DNA from: UBA11606 sp049437325
Lineage (GTDB): Bacteria > Actinomycetota > Acidimicrobiia > Acidimicrobiales > Aldehydirespiratoraceae
Assembly: GCA_049437325.1 (NCBI GenBank)
Contig: JBMTIM010000050.1
Coordinates: 1-20,821 of the forward strand
Length of the DNA: 20,821 nucleotides
Direction of reading: 5' to 3'
Both the position numbers and the translations under genes were made by a program. Below, one piece after another: positions 1 through 6,133 of this stretch (positions are counted from its first letter, which is position 1; each line of letters opens with the position of its first letter). Below the pieces are notes generated by a model. The model did not search any database, was not told the origin of the DNA, and worked only from the letters and a program-made list of their open reading frames with translations.

Positions 1-753
1 ACGAAAGCGATCGAGGACGCAGGCATCGGTGCCAGTGACATCGACTTCGTCCTGCTTGCCACCTGCACGCCGGATCAAGTCATCCCAGCGACCAGCACCC
101 AGATCACCCGCGGACTCGGTCTCACCTGCGGAAGCATGGACATCAACGCTGCCTGCGCCGGTTTCGCCTACGGCTACGCAGCCGCCTTCGGCCTGATGCT
201 CGCACCGGGTGGCCCCGATCGCGTGCTGGTCGTCGGAGCCGATGCGATGTCGAAGGTCGTCGACTGGACCGACCGGGGAACTGCGATTCTGTTCGGGGAT
301 GGTGCCGGTGCCGCCGTACTCGAACGACACGAGCAAGGTGACCTCCTCGGGCAGGACTTCGGCGTCGCAGGCGATCTCCGCGAGATCCTCTACTGCGACC
401 ACGCCGACACGATCGTCATGGAAGGCCGCGAAGTCTTCAAACGAGCGGTTCGTGCCGTCACCCAGTCGGTCAAGAATGCACTCGACCAGGCGGGCCTGAC
501 CCCCGCCGATATCGACGTGGTCCTTCCTCACCAGGCGAATGTCCGTATCATCGAAGCCGTCTGCAGCCGCCTCGACATCCCGATGGAGAAGACCCACAAC
601 GTGCTCGAACACACCGGTAACACCTCGGCTGCGAGCATTCCGCTCGCCATGGCCGCCGCAAACGAGGCCGGGGCGCTTCAACCCGGCAAGATCGTCGTCA
701 TGACAGGCTTTGGTGCCGGCATGGCCTGGGGCAGTGTGGTGGTGCGCTGGTGA
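1..753 (+). CDS. fabH: Beta-ketoacyl-ACP synthase III, 5' truncated by window edge
   Basis: This enzyme condenses a starter acyl-CoA with malonyl-ACP to initiate type II fatty-acid synthesis in the cytoplasm. The frame is open from base 1, so 250 residues are visible and the N-terminal part lies outside the window. The KASIII triad is readable: the nucleophile Cys52 in DINAACAGF, His177 in LPHQAN and Asn207 in HTGNTSAAS. The Cys-to-His and His-to-Asn spacings (125 and 30) are close to those of E. coli FabH. The stop TGA overlaps the fabG start in a GTGA tetranucleotide, so the two genes are translationally coupled. The family and the partial state are seen directly. The starter-unit preference (acetyl or branched) cannot be read from the sequence. 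Confidence 0.95.
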   Translation, partial: TKAIEDAGIGASDIDFVLLATCTPDQVIPATSTQITRGLGLTCGSMDINAACAGFAYGYAAAFGLMLAPGGPDRVLVVGADAMSKVVDWTDRGTAILFGDGAGAAVLERHEQGDLLGQDFGVAGDLREILYCDHADTIVMEGREVFKRAVRAVTQSVKNALDQAGLTPADIDVVLPHQANVRIIEAVCSRLDIPMEKTHNVLEHTGNTSAASIPLAMAAANEAGALQPGKIVVMTGFGAGMAWGSVVVRW

Positions 754-1460
754 GCGATCGTGTCGTTCTCGTCACCGGGGGCAACCGAGGGATCGGTCAC
801 GCCATCGCCACTCGACTTGCCGCCGCCGGACATCAGGTCGCAATCACCTCGCGTTCGGGCGAGGCCGACGACGCCGACGGCCTCCTCGTGGTGAAGGCCG
901 ACGTCACCGATCCAGACTCTGTCGACGCCGCCGTCAGCGAGGTCGAGGAGAAGCTCGGAAACGTCGAGGTTCTCGTGTCGAATGCCGGCATCACGAAGGA
1001 TGGGCTCATCCTCCGAATGAGCGACGACGAGTTCACAGCGGTCGTCGACGCCAACCTCACGGGCAGCTTTCGTGTTGCGAAACGGGTCTCCAAAGGCATG
1101 ATGCGCGGGCGGTGGGGCCGGATGATCTTCATCTCGTCGATCTCAGGGCTCGGCGGTCAGCCCGGCCAGGCCAATTATTCGGCGTCGAAAGCCGGCCTGA
1201 TCGGTATGGCCCGGACATTCGCCAAGGAGTTCTCGTCGAGGGGAATCACCGCCAACGTCGTGTGTCCCGGGCCGATCGTGACCGACATGTTAATGGAACT
1301 CTCCGATGAACAACGCGCTGCTTTCGAGCAGGCCGTTCCCATCGGTCGCCTCGGCCAACCCGACGAGATCGCTGCCGCGGTCGAGTTCCTGGCCTCTGAG
1401 TCGGCGGGCTACATCACCGGCACGGTTTTGCCGATCGATGGTGGCCTCTCGATGGGTTGA
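750..1460 (+). CDS. fabG: 3-oxoacyl-ACP reductase (SDR family)
   Basis: This is the NADPH-dependent reductase of 3-oxoacyl-ACP, the second step of each FAS II elongation cycle. It has 236 residues, a normal length for FabG. It shows the classical SDR pattern: TGGNRGIG at 9-16 for nucleotide binding, NAG at 78-80, catalytic Ser130, Tyr143 and Lys147 (in NYSASK), Asn102, and a C-terminal TGTVLPIDGG segment typical of FabG. The GTG start at 750 lies within the last codons of fabH (GTGA overlap) and is the only start that keeps the full Rossmann fold. FabG-like SDRs sometimes act on acyl-CoA, but the position between fabH and acpP argues for the FAS II role. Confidence 0.93.
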   Translation: MSDRVVLVTGGNRGIGHAIATRLAAAGHQVAITSRSGEADDADGLLVVKADVTDPDSVDAAVSEVEEKLGNVEVLVSNAGITKDGLILRMSDDEFTAVVDANLTGSFRVAKRVSKGMMRGRWGRMIFISSISGLGGQPGQANYSASKAGLIGMARTFAKEFSSRGITANVVCPGPIVTDMLMELSDEQRAAFEQAVPIGRLGQPDEIAAAVEFLASESAGYITGTVLPIDGGLSMG

Positions 1461-1494
1461 TCAGTAGCCTTCGGGACGCCGATACAGGTCTTTC

Positions 1495-1517
1495 GATCAC
1501 GCCTCTGCAGCGTGATC
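1495..1517 (+). terminator. Perfect hairpin in the fabG-acpP gap
   Basis: An 8-bp perfect stem (GATCACGC at 1495-1502, GCGTGATC at 1510-1517) closes a 7-nt loop. It sits 11 nt before the acpP Shine-Dalgarno. No U-tract follows, so it may be a partial terminator, an RNA-processing or stabilising site, or a structure affecting acpP translation. The stem is seen directly; its function is inferred. Confidence 0.5.
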
Positions 1518-1539
1518 TCCGAACCAATGGAGGAATGCA

Positions 1540-1770
1540 GTGAGTGACAACTTCGACCGTTTCAAGAAGTGTGCCGTCGACGTCTTGAGCGTCGACGAGG
1601 CTCAGGTCGTTCCCGATGCGACGTTCGAGTCCCTCGACGCCGACAGTCTCGACCTCGTCGAGCTTGTCATGGCGCTCGAGGAAGAATTCGACGTGAACGT
1701 CGAGGAAGAGGAACTCGAGGGCGTCAACACCATCCAAGCCGCCTTCGATCTCGTCACCTCGAAGCTCTGA
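1540..1770 (+). CDS. acpP: Acyl carrier protein
   Basis: This is the small acidic carrier that holds growing acyl chains on a 4'-phosphopantetheine arm during FAS II. Its 76 residues match the usual ACP length. The motif DADSLDLVEL places the phosphopantetheine-bearing serine at Ser36 (DSL at 35-37), followed by the acidic helix-III region rich in Glu and Asp. The GTG start at 1540 is preceded by a clear Shine-Dalgarno GGAGG at 1529-1533 with a 6-nt spacer. This is the best ribosome-binding site in the fab operon and fits the need for abundant ACP. The stop codon overlaps the fabF ATG by one base (TGATG). A discrete secondary-metabolite ACP is possible but unlikely given the neighbours. Confidence 0.95.
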   Translation: MSDNFDRFKKCAVDVLSVDEAQVVPDATFESLDADSLDLVELVMALEEEFDVNVEEEELEGVNTIQAAFDLVTSKL

Positions 1771-2948
1771 TGCAAGGCCGACGGGTCGCAGTCACCGGCA
1801 TCGGCGTCGTCGCTCGCGCCGGCATCGGGGCTGAAGCCTTCTGGGACGGTCTACTCGGCGAAGCCCCCGTGGGCTGGCGTCAACTCGTGGATTGGGATCC
1901 GTCGCCCTACTTCGACAACCCCAAGGATGCTCGCCGGAGCGATCCGTGCACCCAATACGCCCTCGCTGCGGCTGCCCAGGCACTCCAGATGGCAGGCGGG
2001 CTCACCGCCGATCCGGCGCGGCGGGCCACGCTGATCGGCACCGGCGTGGGGGGCATCGGCACGCTGGAAGAGCAGATCGAGGTCCGGCTCAACAAGGGTG
2101 AACGACGGGTGTCGCCCTTCCTTGTGCCGATGATGATGGCCAATGCTCCTGCGGCGGCCATCTCGATGAGATACGGGTGGCAGGGGCCGTGCGAGAACAC
2201 CGTCACTGCCTGTGCCGCCGGCACCCACGCAATCGGGAATGCAGCCCGCATGGTTGCCGACGGCCGCGCCGACGTGGTGATTGCCGGCGGTTCAGAAGCT
2301 CCGTTGACACCGACAGCCATCGCTGGATTCAGCAATATGACGGCGTTGTCCAACAGTGGCGTCTCGCGCCCGTTCGACATCGATCGCGACGGGTTCGCCA
2401 TCTCCGAGGGCTGCGGCATTCTGGTGCTCGAAGAGTGGCACATGGCTGTCGAGCGTGGGGCCACGATTTTTGCAGAACTCATGGGCTCGGCCTCGACCGC
2501 CGATGCTCACCACATCACCGCACCGGCACCCGACGGCGCTGGTGCGGTCAACTGCATGCAGCTCGCCATGGAGGACGCAGGGATCACCCCTGATCAGGTC
2601 GGCCACATCAATGCGCACGGCACCAGCACCGACAAGAACGACGCGGCTGAAGCTGCCGCTATTGCCAAGGTGTTCGGCACCGACGGAGGGCCGCTCGTCA
2701 CATCGACGAAGGGCGTCACCGGCCATGCGCTCGGCGCAGCCGGTGCGCTCGAAGCAGTCGCCGTGGTGTTGGCCATACAGAAGGGCCAAGTGCCACCAAC
2801 TGCGGGACTCGAGAACGTCGATCCCGAACTCCCGGCGCTCAACTTCGTCACCGGCAGCGCCGCCGAATGGGAACCCGCACCGGCCCTGTCGAACAGTTTC
2901 GGCTTCGGCGGTCACAACGGCACGATCGTGATCGGTCCCGGCGCGTAA
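1770..2948 (+). CDS. fabF: Beta-ketoacyl-ACP synthase II
   Basis: This is the elongating condensing enzyme of FAS II, joining acyl-enzyme to malonyl-ACP. The ATG at 1770 overlaps the acpP stop and gives 392 residues, slightly shorter than the roughly 410 of typical FabF. The catalytic Cys148 lies in TACAAG, His283 in NAHGTST and His319 in TGHALGAAG, with Lys314 just before; the gate motif GFGGHN lies near the C terminus (about 378-383). The frame stays open upstream into acpP, but that extension is not homologous and overlaps the ACP gene, so the shorter start is preferred. It is the last gene of the operon and is followed by a short hairpin with a pyrimidine tail. No fabD (malonyl-CoA:ACP transacylase) is visible in the window. 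Confidence 0.95.
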   Translation: MQGRRVAVTGIGVVARAGIGAEAFWDGLLGEAPVGWRQLVDWDPSPYFDNPKDARRSDPCTQYALAAAAQALQMAGGLTADPARRATLIGTGVGGIGTLEEQIEVRLNKGERRVSPFLVPMMMANAPAAAISMRYGWQGPCENTVTACAAGTHAIGNAARMVADGRADVVIAGGSEAPLTPTAIAGFSNMTALSNSGVSRPFDIDRDGFAISEGCGILVLEEWHMAVERGATIFAELMGSASTADAHHITAPAPDGAGAVNCMQLAMEDAGITPDQVGHINAHGTSTDKNDAAEAAAIAKVFGTDGGPLVTSTKGVTGHALGAAGALEAVAVVLAIQKGQVPPTAGLENVDPELPALNFVTGSAAEWEPAPALSNSFGFGGHNGTIVIGPGA

Positions 2949-2960
2949 CGCCGTTCTTCT
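2939..2960 (+). terminator. Putative intrinsic terminator of the fab operon
   Basis: A 5-bp GC-only stem (CGGCG at 2939-2943, CGCCG at 2949-2953) spans the fabF stop codon, which lies in the loop, and is followed directly by TTCTTCT. The stem is short, so the call is tentative, but the T-rich tail is in the right place. Confidence 0.5.
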
Positions 2961-2963
2961 CGG

Positions 2964-2982
2964 TGCGAAGGCTCAGTTCGCA
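2964..2982 (-). terminator. Hairpin around the FabZ-like stop codon
   Basis: A perfect 6-bp inverted repeat (TGCGAA at 2964-2969, TTCGCA at 2977-2982) has the minus-strand stop codon (2973-2975) in its 7-nt loop. It lies between convergent genes and could end minus-strand transcription. No strong U-tract is seen. Confidence 0.4.
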
Positions 2983-3434
2983 GCGTCAGCGTCGACGATG
3001 ACAAACATCAGATCGCAACTGACAGCTTCGTTCCCGTCGAGCAGGGCACGGCCGGTTCCTTTGCCGGCGCGCGCCGACAGGCGCGTCATCTCTGCTTCGA
3101 GCACAAGCGTGTCACCCGGTCCGACCTGACGACGGAACCGGGCACCGTCGAGACCTCCAAAGAGGGGCAGTCTGCCGTGATACCGCTCATCGGACAGCAC
3201 CGCAATGGCGCCGACCTGTGCGATCGCTTCGCACATGAGCACGCCGGGCAATGTGGGACGTCCAGGGAAATGCCCGGCGAAGAACGACTCGTCACCGGTG
3301 AGGTGCCAGGTTGCAGTCACTCGCTCACCGGGCACCAGGTCGAGCAACTCGTCGACGAACAAGAACGGCGCACGATGCGGGAGGATGTCGTCGGGGCGAG
3401 GCAGCATCACCGGCCAGAGGGGTCGACCACGCAT
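2973..3434 (-). CDS. fabZ: 3-hydroxyacyl-ACP dehydratase, FabZ type
   Basis: This is a hot-dog-fold dehydratase that removes water from 3-hydroxyacyl-ACP, the third FAS II step. It has 153 residues from the ATG at 3434, or 144 from the ATG at 3407, which is closer to the usual FabZ length. The hallmark ILPHRAPFLFVDE lies at about 17-29, and GHFPGRPTLPGVLMCEAIAQ carries catalytic His55 and Glu69. The upstream ATG abuts a strong terminator hairpin, so its ribosome-binding region would be buried in the stem. The start at 3407 may therefore be the real one, though neither has a good Shine-Dalgarno. It faces the fab operon tail to tail, 24 bases from fabF, and lies downstream of the HU gene on the same strand. 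Confidence 0.88.
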   Translation of the reverse strand: MRGRPLWPVMLPRPDDILPHRAPFLFVDELLDLVPGERVTATWHLTGDESFFAGHFPGRPTLPGVLMCEAIAQVGAIAVLSDERYHGRLPLFGGLDGARFRRQVGPGDTLVLEAEMTRLSARAGKGTGRALLDGNEAVSCDLMFVIVDADAAN

Positions 3435-3472
3435 CGCAAAGGGGGGCGGCCCCTGCCACCCCCCGCGTTGCG
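3435..3472 (-). terminator. Strong intrinsic terminator after the HU gene
   Basis: Read on the minus strand, a long stem forms: an outer CGCAA/TTGCG arm (3468-3472 with 3435-3439), then GGGGGG paired with CCCCCC (3459-3464 with 3441-3446), a U-G wobble, GGC/GCC, and an AGGG tetraloop. The CCCCCC arm is followed by TTT. It begins 20 bases after the HU stop and ends directly at the first possible fabZ ATG. Confidence 0.75.
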
Positions 3473-3492
3473 AACTCCGTTCGGAGGAAGGC

Positions 3493-3768
3493 TCAGGACT
3501 TGCCTGCGGCCTTGAGCTTCGAACCGACGCTCACCTTGGTACGGGTGCCAGCCGGGATGTGGACCGGCTCGCCAGTCTGGGGGTTGCGGCCCTCTCGAGC
3601 GCTGGTGGCGGCCTTCTCGACCTTCATCCAACCGGTGATGGAAACCTCGTTTCCGGCCGACACCTGACCGGCGATGATGTCGAACATCGCGTCGAGGCAG
3701 GCTCCTGCATCCTTCTGGGACACATCAGCCGCTTCGGCCATTGCTGCAACAAGTTCACCCTTGTTCAT
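3493..3768 (-). CDS. hup: HU-family histone-like DNA-binding protein
   Basis: This is a dimeric nucleoid protein that bends and compacts DNA. It is 91 residues long with N-terminal MNKGELVAAMA, a helical dimerisation region, and the diagnostic DNA-intercalating arm motif RNPQTGEPVHIPA at 61-73. The start is well supported: AAGGAG (minus strand, 3776-3781) lies 7 nt before the ATG. It ends after a short basic tail (KLKAAGKS) and lacks the long Lys/Ala-rich C-terminal extension of mycobacterial HupB. The usual GFG-type turn before the arm reads GWM here. It has its own 157-nt upstream region and a strong downstream terminator, so it is probably monocistronic. IHF is an alternative, but length and arm sequence fit HU better. 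Confidence 0.93.
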   Translation of the reverse strand: MNKGELVAAMAEAADVSQKDAGACLDAMFDIIAGQVSAGNEVSITGWMKVEKAATSAREGRNPQTGEPVHIPAGTRTKVSVGSKLKAAGKS

Positions 3769-3925
3769 TTTTCGTCTCCTTGGCTATTCCACGGCGTTCG
3801 CGGAGTGGACAAATCACACGCGACCCGATTTCGCGCCCGAAGTCAAGCATTTCCAGCGGATTCAATGCCTTCGCTGCTGCGGAATGACACGGCAGCTGGT
3901 GTGCTCGGCACGCACGAGACGCAAA
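3769..3925. other. Intergenic region upstream of the HU gene
   Basis: This 157-base gap lies between the globin stop and the HU Shine-Dalgarno and should hold the HU promoter. A minus-strand TTGACT (3841-3846) is a fair -35, but no -10 box sits at a good distance: TGTGAT at 3813-3818 is 22 bases away. A weak inverted repeat (GTGC-TCG-GCAC) near 3901-3911 follows the globin gene. I see no small ORF or RNA gene here. Confidence 0.4.
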
Positions 3926-4357
3926 CTACAACCGGGGCTCGACCTCTGCGGGGGCATCGGGGGTGTTCCGCATGAAGTCCGCAGATCGCACGAAATACTC
4001 GATCAGTGCAGACCGGACCGGCTCGGGTGGCGGTGCTTCCTCCAGGGCGTCGAGCATCGCCCGTAGCCACGCATCCCGGGCGGCAGTGTCGACAGCGAAG
4101 GGATTGTGCCGCATCCGCAAGCGCGGATGCCCGCGCTGGTCGCTATAGGTGGTGGGTCCGCCCCAGTACTGGACGAGAAAGAGCGTGAGGCGTTCCTTCG
4201 CCCCGGCGAGATCGTTGGGATACATCGGCCGTAGGAGCTCGTCGACTGCAACACGTTCGTAGAACCGTTCCACGAGCCCAGCAAAGAACGTGGTCCCACC
4301 CACCGCCTCGTAGACCGTGATGTCTTCGCCCACGGCCGGCACCGTAGCGCCACTCAC
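3926..4357 (-). CDS. glbO: Group II truncated haemoglobin
   Basis: This is a small haem protein of the 2-over-2 globin fold (TrHbO class), thought to bind oxygen and take part in redox or NO/peroxide chemistry. It has 143 residues, with a group II core matching mycobacterial GlbO: VYEAVGG near the N terminus, FYERV (B10 Tyr33), the CD1 tyrosine in MYPNDLAGA (Tyr46), QYWGGPTTYS, and the proximal-His segment RGHPRLRMRHNPF with His84. The G8 tryptophan is in RDAWLRAM. The GTG start at 4357 follows a GGAG-containing Shine-Dalgarno 9-12 nt upstream. The C terminus carries an acidic/Pro tail. It is divergent from the GHMP kinase and upstream of the HU gene, with no evident functional link to either. 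Confidence 0.93.
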   Translation of the reverse strand: MSGATVPAVGEDITVYEAVGGTTFFAGLVERFYERVAVDELLRPMYPNDLAGAKERLTLFLVQYWGGPTTYSDQRGHPRLRMRHNPFAVDTAARDAWLRAMLDALEEAPPPEPVRSALIEYFVRSADFMRNTPDAPAEVEPRL

Positions 4358-4412
4358 GACTGCTCCAGGCGCACCCTGCGGCGGCCGCTGTCACCGGCGC
4401 GCTGCGGATTGC

Positions 4413-4418
4413 TAGGTT
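4413..4418 (+). promoter_or_regulatory. -10 box TAGGTT placed for a leaderless start
   Basis: TAGGTT fits the actinobacterial -10 pattern TANNNT and lies exactly 6 nt before the ATG at 4425. This spacing would put the transcription start on or next to that ATG. No clear -35 hexamer is visible. Confidence 0.5.
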
Positions 4419-4424
4419 GCGCGC

Positions 4425-4499
4425 ATGGTGAAGCCGATCGCCAATCCGATGCTGCGCACCACGTTTCGACATGGCGTTGTCGTACCGGCGTGTCCATGA
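4425..4499 (+). CDS. Possible 24-residue leader peptide upstream of the kinase
   Basis: A short frame opens at ATG 4425, 6 nt after a -10-like TAGGTT. It encodes 24 residues (beginning MVKPIANPM, ending VVVPACP) and stops at TGA 4497-4499. The stop overlaps the kinase ATG as ATGA. It would be the first ORF on a leaderless transcript, with the kinase reached by translational coupling, which would explain why the kinase start has no Shine-Dalgarno. It has no run of identical amino acids, so classical attenuation is not evident. It could instead be a chance frame, or the relic of a frameshifted N terminus. Confidence 0.35.
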   Translation: MVKPIANPMLRTTFRHGVVVPACP

Positions 4500-5407
4500 A
4501 GCACGCCACAACCGGACGCGCTCGACCACGTATTGGGCTGCTCGGCAACCCCGGTGATCTCTACGGTGGCACGGTCCTCGCCGCCACCATCGACACGTTC
4601 GAGACGGTCGTCGACATCAGCCCGACCACCTTCTACGCACCCCCTGCCTTCCTCTCCGACGCAGCCGAGCTGCAGCGTCACGCATTCGAACGAGTTGCGG
4701 CCGGACGAGCCGGCTGTGCACTGACGCTGCGCACGGACGTCCCACTCCAGTCGGGCCTCAGCGGCTCGAGTGCGATCCTTGTGGCGACCTTGCGGGCCCT
4801 CGACTCGTACTACGGCCTCGCACTCGAACCGCTCGACATCGCACGGGTGGCGTGGGCGGTCGAACGGGACGATCTCGGAATCGTCGCCGGGCCCCAGGAC
4901 CGGGTGATCCAAGCGCTCGGGGGCCTGCACCTGATGGACTTCAGCGGGCCTGACCCCATCGGCCGTCATCGCCCCATCGACCCCACGCTCGTTCCCCCGC
5001 TGATCATCGCCTGGTCGAGTCAACCCGGTCAGCCATCGAATGAGACTCATCGCGCCGTGTGGGAGCAGGTGCAAGCCGGGGATCACACCTTGCGCCGACG
5101 ATTGCAGGAGTTCGCAACGATCGCCGAGGGGGGCACTGCCGCCCTCGAAGCCGGGGATCACACAACCTTCGCTGATGCTGTCGATGCGAACTTCGACCTC
5201 CGGTGCTCGATGTTCAACGTCGACGAGCACGATGTTCACCTCGTCGACATCGCTCGGTCGCTGGGCGGCGCAGCCAAGCTCTGCGGCAGCGGAGGTTCGA
5301 TTGTCGCACTGGCCCGCCCCGGCAGTGACATCGACCAGATCGGCGATGCCCTCGCTGCAGCAGGAGCGTCAGTCTGCCGCCGCGTTGGAATCGCGTTCGC
5401 CCCGTAG
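4496..5407 (+). CDS. GHMP-family sugar kinase, glucuronokinase-like
   Basis: This is a 303-residue GHMP kinase that transfers the ATP gamma-phosphate to a small hydroxylated substrate. Three family motifs are visible: motif 1 around LGNPGD (16-21), the glycine/serine-rich ATP loop PLQSGLSGSSA (83-93), and motif 3 LCGSGGS (262-268). The segments RIGLLGNPGDLYGG, ELGIVAG-like DLGIVAGPQDR (126-136) and GGLHLMDFS resemble plant glucuronokinase, so glucuronate or a related uronic or heptose sugar is the best substrate guess. The frame is open to 4409, but the conserved core begins soon after 4496, where the ATG overlaps the stop of a short upstream ORF; a GTG at 4490 is also possible. Its 3' end overlaps the convergent hydratase gene by 39 bases. 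Confidence 0.78.
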   Translation: MKHATTGRARPRIGLLGNPGDLYGGTVLAATIDTFETVVDISPTTFYAPPAFLSDAAELQRHAFERVAAGRAGCALTLRTDVPLQSGLSGSSAILVATLRALDSYYGLALEPLDIARVAWAVERDDLGIVAGPQDRVIQALGGLHLMDFSGPDPIGRHRPIDPTLVPPLIIAWSSQPGQPSNETHRAVWEQVQAGDHTLRRRLQEFATIAEGGTAALEAGDHTTFADAVDANFDLRCSMFNVDEHDVHLVDIARSLGGAAKLCGSGGSIVALARPGSDIDQIGDALAAAGASVCRRVGIAFAP

Positions 5408-6133
5408 GAAGGCGTTGCGGGCCTCGTCACCATGGCCCTGCAGGTTCAGCTCATAGGTGAACCCCTGCTCGTAGCGGTACGAGTCCATCGGTTGGTGATC
5501 GATGCCATTCAGCGACGCCTTGGCGGCGCGAATCACTGGGGCGCTCTTCGACGCGATGGTCCCGGCGACGTTGCGAGCGGTGTCGAAAAGCTCGTCGAGC
5601 GGAACGACCCGCAACACGGTGCCCCAGTCGAGCAGTTGCTCCGCTGCAACCGGCTCACAGCTGTACAGCATCCAGCGAACATGCTTTTCGGGGACAAGGC
5701 GGCGAAGGTGCGTGGCGGCCCCCAGCGCACCGTTGTCGACCTCCGGAAGGCCGAAGCGTGCACCCTCGGCGGCCACCACGACGTCGGCAGATCCGGCGAG
5801 GCCGATGCCAGTTCCGAGGCAGAAGTCGTTGACCGCACACACGACGGGGACTGCGCATTCGTAGACCGCCCGAAAGGCCTCGGCACACGCCCGGTTCACC
5901 GCAAGGATCCCCTCGTGGCCGGGCATCGTCTGCATCTCCTTGATGTCCACACCTGCGCAGAAGCCTCGTCCGGTTGCCGTGATGATCACGGCACGAACCT
6001 CAGGCTGTTGCTTCACCTCGTCGAGGACTTCGGCGATCGTGTACGTGTCGTCGATCGGGAGCGCGTTGACCTTCGGGTTGTCCATCACCAGCTCGAGGAC
6101 GCCGGCATCGGAGACAGACCGGTGGATCGTCAT
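5369..6133 (-). CDS. Enoyl-CoA hydratase/isomerase (crotonase) family protein
   Basis: This is a 254-residue crotonase-fold protein acting on acyl-CoA thioesters. The oxyanion-hole segments are present: GRGFCAGVDIKEM (56-67) and the helix LGTGIGLAGSADVV (106-119). FGLPEVDNGALGA (127-139) holds Glu131, the equivalent of rat hydratase Glu164. The other catalytic glutamate (rat Glu144) maps to Gly111, so plain hydration is doubtful; an isomerase, or a hydrolase/lyase variant, is as likely. The frame is open to 6253, but the ATG at 6133 overlaps the stop of the upstream thiolase-like gene as ATGA, which fixes the start and shows coupling. It is the last gene of a DUF35/thiolase-like/crotonase operon. 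The stop lies 39 bases inside the convergent kinase gene. Confidence 0.85.
   Translation of the reverse strand: MTIHRSVSDAGVLELVMDNPKVNALPIDDTYTIAEVLDEVKQQPEVRAVIITATGRGFCAGVDIKEMQTMPGHEGILAVNRACAEAFRAVYECAVPVVCAVNDFCLGTGIGLAGSADVVVAAEGARFGLPEVDNGALGAATHLRRLVPEKHVRWMLYSCEPVAAEQLLDWGTVLRVVPLDELFDTARNVAGTIASKSAPVIRAAKASLNGIDHQPMDSYRYEQGFTYELNLQGHGDEARNAFLRGERDSNAAAD

Noticed and set aside
4412..5239. Minus-strand open frame of 275 codons opposite the GHMP kinase
   Set aside because: No motif is visible, it overlaps the complete kinase core, and its upstream region has no start signals.
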